Source: Viridothelium virens
Taxonomy: Eukaryota > Ascomycota > Dothideomycetes > Trypetheliales > Trypetheliaceae
Direction of reading: 5' to 3'
Length of the DNA: 64,000 bases
Assembly (NCBI GenBank): GCA_010094025.1
Contig: ML991806.1
Coordinates: 186,001-250,000, forward strand
Numbering within the stretch: the stretch's first letter is position 1; each line of letters opens with the position of its first letter. The notes beneath the pieces are model-generated. The model was not told where the DNA came from, made no database searches, and was given only the letters and a program-made list of their open reading frames with translations. This document shows positions 34,312-45,873 of this stretch, piece after piece. Both the position numbers and the translations under genes were made by a program.

Positions 34312-35594
34312 TTCGCCCTCTTAGGGAGTCGGTAGCGGGTTAGGAGTCCAACAATTACTGTAGTATACCTGTATTCGTTAAACGCATTTCGGAGAGTGCT
34401 ATCAGATGCTCGCAAGTCTACAAATGAGTCTATTGAAGGCTTTAGTAGACCGCCGAGGGCGGGAAGGGTCTCTGCTTTCCTGTATTAGCTGGGAATGTCG
34501 GTTTTGAACATGCTTCATGGCGCTGTTGGTATACCCACTGCTCCATGTGCAGGGTAGATAGACATACTGCCGAGGTCCCGAGGTCCTCCGGAAACGACCA
34601 GGCTTGGTGTTGCCCTTCTCCAGATACCTACTCTACGGAAGGAATCAAAAACCCGATCAAGCTTCTCGATGTTGGTAGATATGATGGCTAGAATGTTGGC
34701 GGATGCAGCAAGTAGCAGACATTAGCTTGGAAAGAAAGAGTTGCTGAAATTACTGCAGAAACCGGTGAGGGTAAGAGCAGAATTTGTAAGTGGGCTCTGT
34801 TCTCTCTACTCTGGTGTAACCATTGACGTATGGTTACACCAACGGGTAAATGAGATACTGCCATTGGCTTAGACCCTCAGACTGTTCAAGAGAAGAAAAC
34901 AACTTTTGACAATTTTTGACCAACAAAATCGAGCAAATTTGCAGGACGATGCCAGTCACATATAGCCGCCTTGTGTTTTCTTGGACTTGAGGGAAAGGTT
35001 TCTCTACGGTGACATGCGCAAAGCGGCCGAATGGAGCGTTCAATTGTTGTAGCCGAACCAGTTGATGTAGTGTCTTCAGCATGCCACGGACTGAAGTCCC
35101 ACGCGGCGCCGAACTGATGGTCACTTTCTCGTCTCACACTCTACAGAGCCAACAGGACCACCATTGGTTAGAAAGAAGGCTGATGATACCGTTCATTGGG
35201 AAACGAATGTATCTTTTCCCTGTTGCAGCAGCTCCAATCGGCAAAATATATGGCCAGAACACTGGTGTGTATTGCCAATGCCTTGGGAACAGGTATATCG
35301 TCAAGCTCGAGGAAAAACACTGCATTGACGACTCGCGAATCTCTCCCACCTCTCCCCTGTGGATGCGTCGTTCGCCCCGTCGCCCCGAAGCGCGCGGGGC
35401 GGCACGGGCGAATCGCCGCCGGGGGAGAAAACGCAAGGGCGGGTACTCCGTAAGCTACGACCAGGCCGGGTCTTTTTCCATCTCTCTCTCTCTACTCCAT
35501 ACTCCTCTTGCTCTGGCTGTCCGGCACTTGGACGGACGCGTGGTGTCCTGATTCGAGCGCTTCCAGGGCACCGTAGCAACATGCAGCAAGCTCC
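34312..35594. other. Intergenic, 1.3 kb
   Basis: No gene recognised. It contains a GC-rich island at about 35350-35450, a TACTCCGTA site at 35444 and a (TC)n run at about 35480-35495. The last part is the old promoter of the decayed RAD57. Confidence 0.45.
35444..35452 (+). promoter_or_regulatory. TACTCCGTA motif upstream of the RAD57 relic
   Basis: Exact 9-mer about 150 bases before the first RAD57-like codon. It survives although the gene is broken. Confidence 0.3.
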
Positions 35595-37070
35595 GTGATC
35601 GATTTACAACATGTCCTGCCGAACTTTCCCACCAGCTACCGCTCCCATTTGACACGCTCCCTGGAAAGGGCGCAGAACTCTGTAAGCGATTCGCTTATTC
35701 TCGAATCCATTGGTCTTGCCCGAAGAAGCCTTGTGCCTGGAGCTGAACTTCAAAGATTAGCCAATGATATCCTACAAGCCTTAGACTCGGAGCCAAGAAC
35801 TGAAAGGGGGATACAAGACCGGATGAAGAAGAGAGGGCCGTGTCGGAAGAGCATTGATCATGGACGACAGCAAAGCAGGAGCTAGGGAGCTGGGAGACTG
35901 TGCACACTTTCGATGGGTAGCTTGATACAGCCTTGGGCGGTGGCATACCAAAGGGAAATGTGACAGAAATAACCGGCGAAAGGTATTGCAGTCTCCGTGT
36001 ACATTTCTTGTGTTCCAATTCACGCACGATTGAAGACCTAATGTTTGAGCAGTGGTGCTGGAAAAACGTAATTCTCATTGCCGCTGCTCTTGAACGCCCA
36101 GCTTCCGGTGCCGTCAGGGTTTACCCAGTCTACGCACTATGTCTCTTCGGAAGCACCACTCCTCACTACGCGGCTGCATCAATTATTGGAGAGTCACTCA
36201 CATCTCTCGACCCTTCCAACAGACCAGAAACTGTCGCTCCGGCAGTTTCTCAGTATTCAGACGCCAGATTTAGTGTCTCAGGAACATACCATTTGATATC
36301 AATTGCCAGTCGCAATTCGACTAAGGGATGTTGGCCTTGTTGTCGTAGACTCTATGGTAGCGAACCATCGGACAGAGCCTGATGGAGCCGGAGTGAAGCA
36401 TGGCTCCGCCGCAATGGCTCAGAGAAGCACTCAGCCGATTCGACTTAAGAAATATGTTGAGGCGCATTGCACAGACGTACGACGTTGCTATTGTTGTCGC
36501 AAACCAAGTTGCTGGTCGTTTTTCAGCTGCAGGCAGGCACGAGTTCATGCTCAGCCCATCGTTAGCCTTCGAATGGCCATCCAGAGAACCGAGTATCCTT
36601 TGGGCCTTTCCAGGAAAGGAACACCACGCTTCCACCGGCCCAGGCTAGTGCAAGGCAAATATAATTTGAGCCTCTCACGCTTGACCGCCTGCAGCGATGG
36701 GTTTTAGGATGGGGAAACGAGCCACAGACCGCCAGAATCCGAGAATGTGAAGACTCCATCACTAAGATTGGTCCGGATCAATCAGATCAGTGCACGCATC
36801 ACTCTGGTCAACGGAATGCTCTTCACGCTCGGGGAGATTATGGGTTGGGAATGACGAGTGAAGCTGGAGTTTGCCCTCCGGGCCCCGCCGTTGCTCGCTG
36901 CGTTAGAATAGATGGCTACTGGGCTCGAATTTGACATCACAGAAGCGGGTCTAAAGATCACGACGCAGCATGCAAGCCTAAAGCAAGTTGGAGGTGAATT
37001 TTACCAGGATGTATGGAGGCTGCCGGAGAAGGCCAAATTTGTGAGTTTGATCGGAAGTCTGCGCACATGA
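35595..37070 (+). pseudogene. RAD57: Decayed RAD57 (RAD51 paralogue, recombination repair)
   Basis: RAD57 normally works with RAD55 to help RAD51 load on single-stranded DNA. Its family blocks appear here in order but broken. The N-terminus reads IDLQHVLPNFPTSYRSHL and follows GTG where ATG is expected. LDTALGGGIPKGNVTEITGE comes next, then GAGKT of the Walker A motif after a still recognisable intron (GTATTG..GCAG). Further blocks are LPLLLNAQLPVPSG, YVSSEAPLLTTRL, GLVVVDSMVANHR, YDVAIVVANQVAGRF, KTPSLRLVRINQISARI and GLEFDITEAGLKI near the end. In-frame stops are TAG 35918-35920, TAA 36069-36071 directly after GAGKT, TGA 36294-36296 and further TGA/TAG near 36855 and 36910. There are also frameshifts between blocks. 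The protein cannot be made. Whether an intact copy exists elsewhere cannot be seen. Confidence 0.88.
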
Positions 37071-37393
37071 TCAGTTAGTCAGGGGGCGCAGTCTTGGGAC
37101 GTGTCAACTTTGTAGGCGCGCTCATCGACCTACCCAAAGTACGTCAGTCCGGAGCTCGCTCCCTCTGTATCACCTGTTCCTGATCCTAAGACTCTAAATT
37201 CTTTTCTGACGGCACTATCCCTTCGGGCTGCGCATCAAATACAAGAACCGATTCAGAACTTAATTCTTATTCATTTTGAGAAACCTAACATAGCCCAGTA
37301 TTCAAAACCGCGGTAAATCCCATTAACCGGGTCAATCAAGGCTAAAAGCAGCCTGAAGAGCTAGGTATGGATCGATACGCCGTTGGCCAATTA
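37071..37393. other. Intergenic, 323 bases
   Basis: Between the RAD57 relic and the 3' end of the P450 gene. Nothing recognised. Confidence 0.5.
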
Positions 37394-39314
37394 TCATAGG
37401 CGATCTGAATGGACCCAGTATGATTGTCCTCTCAGCTTGACCTCGCAGCCTTCAGCGCTTGATATTACAAGTGTTAAAACCTGCTTTTCCTGGCCAGGAG
37501 GGAGACTAGGCTCATTTTCTGGAAGTTCGATGTATGGATACTTCTGAATGAGTCGAACGACGGTGTATAAAGCCTCTAGCATTGCGAAGTCCTCTAATAC
37601 CCGAAGAAACTATTTGTCAGCATGTTTGACGACGAATTGAGAAACTTCAAATTAATTCGGCACTTACGTCCTAGGCATATTCTAGGTCCACCATTGAATG
37701 GTAGATATCCCCAGCCAACATTTTTCAATTGCGTTCCTTCCCAGCGCTCAGGTCGGAATTCTTCAGCATCAGCACCATATATGTCCTTTCGACGATGCAT
37801 AGCGTAGACACAGTATCCTACTGCTTCCCCACGACGGACTAAAATTGGAGATCTTCCATCTTCGCCTCCGCCAACGGGTAATGTCGTCGTTTTAAGAGCT
37901 GCGCGGGAATTGACCGGAACGGAAGGGTAAAGACGCAAAACTGTTCTATGCTAAGTCGGATGTTCCATTCTCCGCAATTGAAGGGTGCATTACCTTCCTT
38001 GATGACAAAATTGAGGTAGGGCATCTTCTTAAGATCATTTCTGTCAGGCTGGACAGCAGAATCTCCAATGCCGACTGTTGATTCGATCTCTTCTCTCAAC
38101 CTTTCAAGCACGTTTGGGTGACGAGCCAGCAGACGACTGGATATCACATAAGCTTTTGGGGAGCAGCTCTTGGATAGGGATCGCATGTGTGGCTTACAAT
38201 GTCCAGGTGAGGCAGCAGGCGGTGGTATCCCTTCCAGCCAGTAAGATGTTCAAACACTGATCTCGCAGAACCTTTGGGTCTTGAGTTTCTTGGATAAGAG
38301 CATGAATGAAAACATATTTGCTTTTCTCTTGCTGTTCAGTGTTGGCATCCTCAAGAGCGTCTCTAACAGCGTCATCCACGAATCGATGGCAAGTTTTGCA
38401 TGCGTCGCGAAATCGTGAGTCATATAATAGCCAGTAAAAGTCGCCCAAACGACCACGGTGAGAGAGATAGTCTTGTCCAAGGCTGAAAGCATCCGCAAAT
38501 TCAGACTCTTTGCCAGCAATGTCATCTGAGCTGAGGGCAGACATCGATTTTCCAAATAAAAGGAATGTCGTTGTATCGAAGGTTAAGCGGAAGAAGAGCG
38601 GCTGAAGGTCTACGATGCTATTGGGTGGGATGCACGAAATGAGATCTCCAACACATGCCTTGATCTGTTCGAAGTTCTCTGAGCGGTTTGACATGAACTG
38701 AGGCCGTAACATTTCTCGAGAGTGTTTCCATTGGCGCCCGTCCTGGGTAAAAATGCCACTACCAAGAAGTGGATAGAAAGTTGGAGGACGCAAACCCAAC
38801 CCAAATTCTAAGATATTATCGTCAATATGATATAACAAATAGTCAAATGCCTGGGTCAGTGTACCCTCAAATTGCGTAGACAAGACATCCTCAATATTTT
38901 CTGGATCTATTGTGTCGATTCCACGCGTACCCAAAAGGCTCTGCTCAAAGGTCATGCCAGACCCCTCCACCACATCGAGAAAAAGCTGCATAATCTGTTG
39001 GCGCTTTGCATACTGGAAGGCCTTGATGAGCAAGTCCAGTCCTAACGGCCATTTTGCACACCATGTTTTCAGTGGCTTGCAGCCTCGTGTAGAGGCGAAA
39101 TCGTTTTCAATCTGTCGTTAATGATCAGCAAACCAAGGCAGATACGCTAACGACTCTACTCGCTGGTACGCTAGCAGCTCTGCCGACTGGTGCATCGTCA
39201 AGTACTAGCCTTCTTTTCAGCGTGCCGCCGCCATAGCCTCAAGAACAGAGCTGTTGATAAGATTAAAAGCACACTCGCCCTGCTGACGACAGCATACTCC
39301 CAAAAGTTGACCAT
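37394..39314 (-). CDS. Cytochrome P450, CYP52-like (alkane/fatty-acid hydroxylase type)
   Basis: Minus-strand exons 39314-39206, 39083-38198, 38136-37994, 37940-37668 and 37593-37394 give 536 residues. The N-terminus ([20 protein letters not shown]) is a membrane anchor. Family landmarks are [48 protein letters not shown] in the helix C area, [16 protein letters not shown] (oxygen-binding helix I), [14 protein letters not shown] with the ExxR pair, FRPERWE, and [11 protein letters not shown] with the haem-ligand cysteine. The GDGIFxxDGxxWKHSR layout and AGRDTT are typical of CYP52/CYP63-type omega-hydroxylases of alkanes and fatty acids in the endoplasmic reticulum. The weakest join is intron 1, where I had to use a GAG acceptor at 39084; other introns are clean. 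The gene looks intact although it lies among pseudogenes. Confidence 0.87.
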
Positions 39315-40060
39315 CTTGACAGCGAAAAGCTTAGCTGGAGGATCGTATGGGAATCTATTACGTGAGGAGCTGGAGATCGAAAGAACTTCGAAGATAAAAG
39401 AGCTAAAGATATCACATCGAAGAGGGAATGTCGCATCCAATGACGCGTGCCAGCTTGCGACGAACTGCCATGCTGCTTGAGCGTGTCGAACGATCTGGAC
39501 AGATCTACGCAGCCACACATTTCTAACGCTCTGCTCAGCCAATCAACTCTGACTGCCTTTCCTATTCTTGACACAGATCCCCGTGCACGTTTTACGGGCC
39601 GCTCACGACGCGGTGGACGGGCGAAACACCCCGCATAGGGATCGACCTCCTTGGCCGAATCCCATCTCTCAGAAGTGCTCAAGAAGTATCATTTGTCATT
39701 GACTGCTTCATTCAAAATGCCCAGAAGAATTTGCAGAGCTCTCAAACATCCTGCGACGGGTCACTTCCTCTTACGCTCTCCAAACCCCCTTGGTACAAGC
39801 CCCCACTACGATCCTTCGTTCTCGGGGCGAGCCACCCCATCGGCTCCTAGCTACTCCGTACAGTACTAGGTAGCGCTGACGCCCCACAGGTCCACCGGTT
39901 AGCAATCGTAGGAGACACTATAGACACTTCTCCTTCGCCAAGGCGCAGAGCTGCCATTTGCCTTGCGTTCAGAATCTCATCTCACTTTTATAAGTTTGAC
40001 TGATGCTTTCCGCTTCGATGCTCCTCGGAAGAAGCTAAGAATCTCCGCTTTATCGGAGAA
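39315..40060. other. Divergent intergenic, 746 bases
   Basis: Shared upstream region of the P450 gene (-) and the NLR gene (+). It holds a TACTCCGTA site at 39852. No gene recognised. Confidence 0.5.
39852..39860 (+). promoter_or_regulatory. TACTCCGTA motif upstream of the NB-ARC/TPR gene
   Basis: Exact 9-mer, about 200 bases before the NLR start and 540 bases from the P450 start. Confidence 0.35.
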
Positions 40061-43000
40061 ATGGCTGATCCATTTTCCATTGTTGCGAGTACAATCAGCA
40101 TAGTGGACGTGCTTGTGCGCCTTGGAAGATACCTCAAGGCCATTCATTCGGATGCGGCTGTCATTGATGATAATATTCGCGATCTTCAAAACGAGGTTGA
40201 GTCACTGCAGGGTGTTGTCACATCGGTCCGGGCAACTTTTGAATCGGAGACCGACGATTCCTTTTCTTCACAAAGCGAGTCCGAAGATCCTATGAGCAGC
40301 ATATTGACCGACCCCTTTCAATCCCCCAATGCTATGCATGATGACTCTGTGGTAGGTCTATGGAGACAAATTAACAAAAGTTTGAACCACTGCCTCGCTG
40401 GAGTTTCAACACTGGAATCTGTGGTGCAGACAATTTGCGGCGAAAAGAATCATAAAGAATCCAGCAAGCTCGACAACTTAAGAAAGGCTCGCAGAAAAAG
40501 ATCTAAGGCGGATAGCATCAGGCAGTGTCGCGATCATCTAACGACATACCAAAAGAACCTCCAAATCTTATTGACTATAATCAATCTGTATGTCGCTACT
40601 TTCTAGATTTTCGAGAGAATCTAATGATTAGATAGGAAATATGGACAAGCTTCGCATGAAGCAAGCACGGAATCTTTTCGACAGCTTTCCAAAGAGCTCC
40701 AAGATGTCAATCGCAGTGTTAATTCAGGTATTGATACACTTCATGACGCGACTCCTGTTCCTGGAAGTTATGAAGCACAATTAGATTCGGCCACCCTCTC
40801 CGCATACACTGACTTGAAGGCCTCCGTTGATTCAGCGGCGACCGCCATTGCTGCTGTATCATCAAACGAATACTTCGATACTCCACAACCGGTCAGCAGC
40901 ATTTTCACGGGACGCAAGCAACTGCTCGAAAGAATACGAAAGTTCTTTATAGCTCCTCCGGGAATAAGCCGTGAATCTCACCAGAGGAGGTTTGTGATTT
41001 ATGGTATTGGAGGCGCCGGGAAAACGCAGTTCAGTTGCAAGTTCGCGGAAGAAAAATCGTGATAGGTAAAAGGCACACGTTGCATGCATGCGGTATACTT
41101 ACTTTCTGTAGTTTCTGGGGTGTTTTCTGGATTGACGCAAGCACTACTGAGACGATAAAACATACCCTATCTAATATTGCTAGGCTCGCAGAGAGAGATC
41201 CTAACGAGAACGCCGCACTATACTGGCTTTCGAACATCAAACAGCCTTGGCTGCTTCTCATCGATAATGCTGACGATCATTCAATACCTTTGGAAAAGTA
41301 CTTTCCAAAGGGAAACAGAGGTCATATTTTAGTGACGACTAGAAATCCTGCTCACAAAGTTCATGGCAATGTTGGCCCTGGGTTTTTTGACTTTGAGAAA
41401 TTGGAAGTGAACGATGCCAACGAACTTCTTGTTAGGGCTGCACACCCAGTCCACTTACGTAACTTCAATGTAGTGCAAAAGATTACAAAGGCCTTAGATT
41501 TTCTTGCTCTAGCTATCACACAAGCTGGCGCTGCCATAAATCAGGGACTATGTACTCTTGAGACCTACCTTCCATTCTATGAGAAGAGCTGGAGATCAAT
41601 TTCGCAGAGCAGAAGGAACTCTGACGAAAGTCCAATCAACCGGGTATATGCATCTTGGGAAGCCAATTACACGTATCTGGAAGCCAGTTTAACAAATCAT
41701 CGAGCAGATGCAATTGAGCTACTCAAAGTGTTCGCCTTCCTGCATCGGGAAGACATCCGCTTCGAGACTTTCAGGCGAGCTTTGAACAACAGTATCTTGG
41801 AACGACAGCAACAAGATAATAGTCATGGTGGAGATGCGGAGACAGTATCCAGAAAGATGACCAATTGGATTCGAATGCTGAGAAATTTCTATTATCTCGG
41901 ATTTTCAGCCGGAAGTCCAGCACCGCTGCCAAGGATCATTCGCAAAGGACAAGAGGGTGGAACTCACAACGACTATGAGACAGAATTGAGATATGCATTG
42001 AGGGAGTTGGTACAGACCTCCCTCATTAGCTACAACGAATCTCGTGACAGCTATTCCATGCACCCTCTACAGCACAGATATGCTCGAGAACGCCTAAGTG
42101 TCGCCGAGCGAGGGCTTTGGGCGGAAACTGCAGCGATGGTGCTTTCTGCATCGATCCTATTACCTCCTCTGGGAACTGACATTGTGCATCAAGATTTCAA
42201 TCGACACCTTCTTCCTCACTTAAATCACATAATCAGATGTCGGGCAGACTTAGAGAAGACTATAATCGAAAACCAATCTTCACTCTGGAGAAGGTGGATT
42301 TTTCCTGCCTCTTCCTTCACTCGGCATAGAGCGATCATGTACGCTAAATTTAGCGTCGTGTATGCACAACATGGTCATTGGGACGAGGCAGCCGAGCTCC
42401 AATCCGCAGTGAAGGATTATACCTATGCCATGCTTGGACCAGAACACTCTAGGTCAAGAGCAATTACCGTTGCCTTGTCAAATACTCTATGGGGCCTTGG
42501 TCGATCTGAGGAAGCTGCCAACATGCAGGAGGACGTCTGGCACATATGCATAAAGACTTTTGGACCACAGCATCTGGAGACTCTTAAAGCGGAAGACACA
42601 TTTGCGACAAGTCTTTGGCAACGGGGACGTTACACGCAAGCGAAATCACTACAAGAGGAGGTGCTAGAAGGCTTCCTCGATCGCTTAGGACCGGATCATG
42701 AGTATACATTGAAGGCAAAAGACAACTTAGGTAGGACAATGGATAAATTCTGGAAACAAGACGACCTGGAAACTGCTTACAGACTTCACAAACAGGCCGT
42801 TTCCGGGATGGAGGAGGTCCTTGGGCACGACCACCATGACACGCTTTGGGCTAAGGAAAATCTTGCAAGAGTAATGGTAGATCTCAACGTTGATGACCTT
42901 GAGCAGGCTGAAATCTTGATCAAGGAGGTCCTTGACAAGCGGAGAGCGACTCTCGGAAAAGAGCACCCCTTCACGTTGTTGGCGATGGCGAATACGGCCT

Positions 43001-43491
43001 TTGTCCAAAATGCTTGCGGAAGAGTTAAAGAAGCAGAAGAGCTCATACGTGCTGGGCTGAATGTCGCAAATCGAAATCTAGCCAAGGACCATGTTGGGAT
43101 CCTGAATGGTCGGAACATACTCGGTGCAATACTTCTGCAGCAAAAGCGCTACCAGGAGGCCGAAGAGATCCTTGTGGATACCACGGAGCGACAGAAGCAC
43201 ATGAAATCGCATCGAGGGGATTACCATCCCGATCGCTTAGTTGGATTGGTGGAGCTTGCAAAATGCTACAGGTTGCAAGGCAAGATTGAACTTAGCATTC
43301 AAACCTGTGACGAGGCGATCGATGGCTTTGACAGAATTTCGGTAGAGAAGCATCCGCTGGCGCAAGATTTGGAAGAGGGGAGAATGAGGCTAGTACAATA
43401 TCACGATGCCATTCTTCAAGGACAGACAGTTGATGATGATGTGACCCAGCCGTGCAGTGGGCGCTACCGTCACTGGTACCTATTCTGGTAG
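40061..43491 (+). CDS. NLR-like STAND protein: helical N-domain, NB-ARC, TPR repeats
   Basis: Exons 40061-40587, 40636-41058 and 41112-43491 give 1,109 residues; the introns are 48 and 53 bases. The N-terminal 180 residues (MADPFSIVASTISIVDVLVR...) match the helical fungal N-domain found on many STAND proteins. The NTPase has a P-loop GIGGAGKT near residue 300, Walker B PWLLLIDNADD near 362 and HILVTTRNP near 390, followed by an LALAITQAGAAI helix of the ARC type. A winged-helix-like part follows, containing LRELVQTSLISYNE and MHPLQHRYARERL. From about residue 725 on there are kinesin-light-chain-like TPR units of about 42 residues (for example HLETLKAEDTFATSLWQRGR, HEYTLKAKDNLGRTM, HPFTLLAMANTAFVQNACGR). 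In fungi such proteins sense non-self and can trigger cell death; the ligand is unknown. It is convergent with the HET gene 430 bases away. It looks intact. Confidence 0.9.
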
Positions 43492-43920
43492 CTCTTCGTT
43501 GGCATTCAATGATTCGGTATAGGCATACCAGGTCATTGCAGCTCTGCTTAGACTATTCCATCAGAGCGTGGCGAGGAACGAAACAAAAGACAATTTGGTT
43601 CTTCAATTCCCCAAGCTGGGAATGGGAATTTTTGTGAATCATATTGAGATTGGATCTTTCGATTGCTATTAAAAGAACAATGAGGACTAAAGAGTAAAGA
43701 GGTTGCCAGCCCGACACAAGCCATGGCGCATAGTGTCATACTCTAGGAGCTTGAGCCGGCGTTGACGCAGAAAGACGGGTGCAGATCAAAACCCATATAA
43801 TCGATTGGCGGTGTGGTAAACTAAGGTAGCCCTAACGAACTTGCTTCTGAAGATATAGATACAAGTCTTGACACGGTCTTCTAATTGACATTCGATCCTT
43901 GTCTCAAGTCGAAGACAATG
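43492..43920. other. Convergent intergenic, 429 bases
   Basis: Between the NLR gene (+) and the HET gene (-). Nothing recognised. Confidence 0.5.
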
Positions 43921-45873
43921 CTACTCGTTGCTCTGCTGCTGCTGTCCATATCGATAGTTGTTGGGGCATGGTAAGGGCGGCGGAGTTAATGGGATCTTAA
44001 TCTCTTCAAGCTTTGGGCATGAGCACGTAGGAATAGCCCAAATGAAGCGTCCCACAATGCGCCCATCTTGTAAGAAAAATCCGGCACCCCCTTCAAGAGT
44101 GAACTGATATCTCAGACCGGGAACGCGGTATGCTCTCGCTCCGTATATGTTCGCTCCAGAGTCTAACAGAGCAACAAGGGTTAGAAAGTTCTCAAGGCAG
44201 CTGGAGCATTTCACGACGACCAAAGCCGCACGACCGCAAAGATGCAAAGTACTACCGTGGCCCCCCAGAAATTCCATTGGAGATAGCGGAGTCGTATCAT
44301 TTTCGAGGCTCTTGTTCGAGAGGCCCATGGCATCCGCTATCCAGTCTGTAATGTCACCCATATCGTCGGAAGTCTTTCCACTGATAGCATCGAGCTTACT
44401 CAACATTTGGCACAGTCGATCACCCTCGGACAGACGCTCGAGTATTTTTTCATGATTCTGTCCATACAAGCGGCTGCCTAATGTTTCGACAAATGCGTCG
44501 ATAGCGAGGCCCGTATACTCAAGGGTATGGCATATGAATTCGAAGAGCACTTTCGCAGTGCCCTTAGTCCAGTCTACTCGTCTAAAACATTGAGCCTCTC
44601 CGATACGTTCCGTCATTATGACTGGATCACCGGAGTCAAATCTTGCACCCCTGAACGTTGGAAATGTAAACTCGCAACCCATGGCGAAGGTACAGAGATC
44701 AAGATAACCGTCGCTCTTGAGAGTAAGTTCATCAGGCTCTCTTTGTGCAGACTCGGGTGTCATAAAAAGCGGGCTAAGATCATCTTGCTTGATACAGTTT
44801 CTGGCAACCTGTAACAAAGCTTCCCTGTTGTCAAGACTAAGCTTTGCTTCGGTTAAGTCTGTCTTCACAATCCCAAGTAGACTGTAAAAGAAGTCTCGGG
44901 GAACTGTTACGCATCTCCGCGCGAGCAGTTCATAAGCTGATGCAAACATATTTCGAGTTCCTCGCAAATTTTGTACCCTAATCATTCCAATCGGCCCCAG
45001 CTGCCAAGGTACGAGGTTGTGTCCCATGCCGACCATCTGCTCAGCAGCATGAGCGTTGGCATGGTTCGCGACTTGTACATCCCAGGAAGTAAATAATTCT
45101 TCCAATAGTGAGTAGTCAAGGCTGTGGCCTTCAATAAGACTGAAATCTTTCAACATTATCTGTAGATCGCAGCTTTGTGTGAGCTCCATGGCAGTCCAGA
45201 CCCTACTAAACCATTTGCTGTTACAGATATCACTGATTCCACGGCATACACCTTCCGGAGATGCGCCTTCTCGCATAGCATCGAAGCTGCGAGCCTCGAT
45301 GTCAGAAAGATGAGCAACCGTACGCAATGCTTGTCTGAAGATTTGGGGGATAGCCTCCATTATCTGACTCTTTACACTGGGTTGCCATTGTGGCACACTT
45401 ATATAATCATGCCAAACTTCGAAGTCACCCGGAAAGGTGGTCGTCAATCCACGGTAGATACGACAAGGGACCTCTCGGACGATGTTGGCAACATCGTCAG
45501 CACATAGCGCTGCCTTGTCCCTTCTATACTGTAGGTCGGCCACCTGCTCATGCCACACGTGGCTTATAGCTATATATGGTGTAGCATCAAACAGGCAACC
45601 CAAATGCCGGTGATAAATCAAGATCTTTTCTGAGAGCGTTGGAACTGGTAATTCCTCCGCGGACAGTTTTTCATCAGTATCCATCTGACTTTTAACAGCG
45701 AATGTCCTGGCAAGCGCTTCCTCTGAGCTGATTTGCTCTCCGCAGTGGTTACACACAAGCTGTTTGTTGCTGGCAGACCATAGGTTGTTAAAAAATAATA
45801 TTGCGTCCGTTTGGTCCATTCTTGAGAATTCGCCTTTACAATGTTCACACATGCGCTGGTAGGACAAAAACAA
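43921..45873 (-). CDS. HET-domain (heterokaryon incompatibility) protein with N-terminal CxxC pairs
   Basis: A single 650-residue frame without introns. The HET signature is visible: TPYIAISHVWHE near residue 98, FEVWHDYISVPQW near 150, EAIPQIFRQALRTVAHLSD, WFSRVWTAMELTQ near 222, and CVTVPRDFFYSLLGIV near 320, followed by LLQVARNCIK. HET domains in Pezizomycotina are linked to cell death after fusion of unlike strains, often downstream of NLR sensors. Before the HET part there are two cysteine pairs, CEHC (residues 9-12) and CNHC (41-44), spaced like a zinc ribbon. Such an N-terminal addition is not part of the basic HET domain. It is convergent with the NB-ARC/TPR gene. The first ATG at 45873 is used; another ATG at 45852 (MCEHCKG) would remove seven residues. 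It appears intact. Confidence 0.85.
   Translation of the reverse strand: MFLSYQRMCEHCKGEFSRMDQTDAILFFNNLWSASNKQLVCNHCGEQISSEEALARTFAVKSQMDTDEKLSAEELPVPTLSEKILIYHRHLGCLFDATPYIAISHVWHEQVADLQYRRDKAALCADDVANIVREVPCRIYRGLTTTFPGDFEVWHDYISVPQWQPSVKSQIMEAIPQIFRQALRTVAHLSDIEARSFDAMREGASPEGVCRGISDICNSKWFSRVWTAMELTQSCDLQIMLKDFSLIEGHSLDYSLLEELFTSWDVQVANHANAHAAEQMVGMGHNLVPWQLGPIGMIRVQNLRGTRNMFASAYELLARRCVTVPRDFFYSLLGIVKTDLTEAKLSLDNREALLQVARNCIKQDDLSPLFMTPESAQREPDELTLKSDGYLDLCTFAMGCEFTFPTFRGARFDSGDPVIMTERIGEAQCFRRVDWTKGTAKVLFEFICHTLEYTGLAIDAFVETLGSRLYGQNHEKILERLSEGDRLCQMLSKLDAISGKTSDDMGDITDWIADAMGLSNKSLENDTTPLSPMEFLGGHGSTLHLCGRAALVVVKCSSCLENFLTLVALLDSGANIYGARAYRVPGLRYQFTLEGGAGFFLQDGRIVGRFIWAIPTCSCPKLEEIKIPLTPPPLPCPNNYRYGQQQQSNE

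Noticed and set aside
40061-45873. A biosynthetic gene cluster including the P450 and transporter relic
   Set aside because: No PKS, NRPS, terpene or other backbone enzyme in the window; neighbours are NLR/HET and relics.
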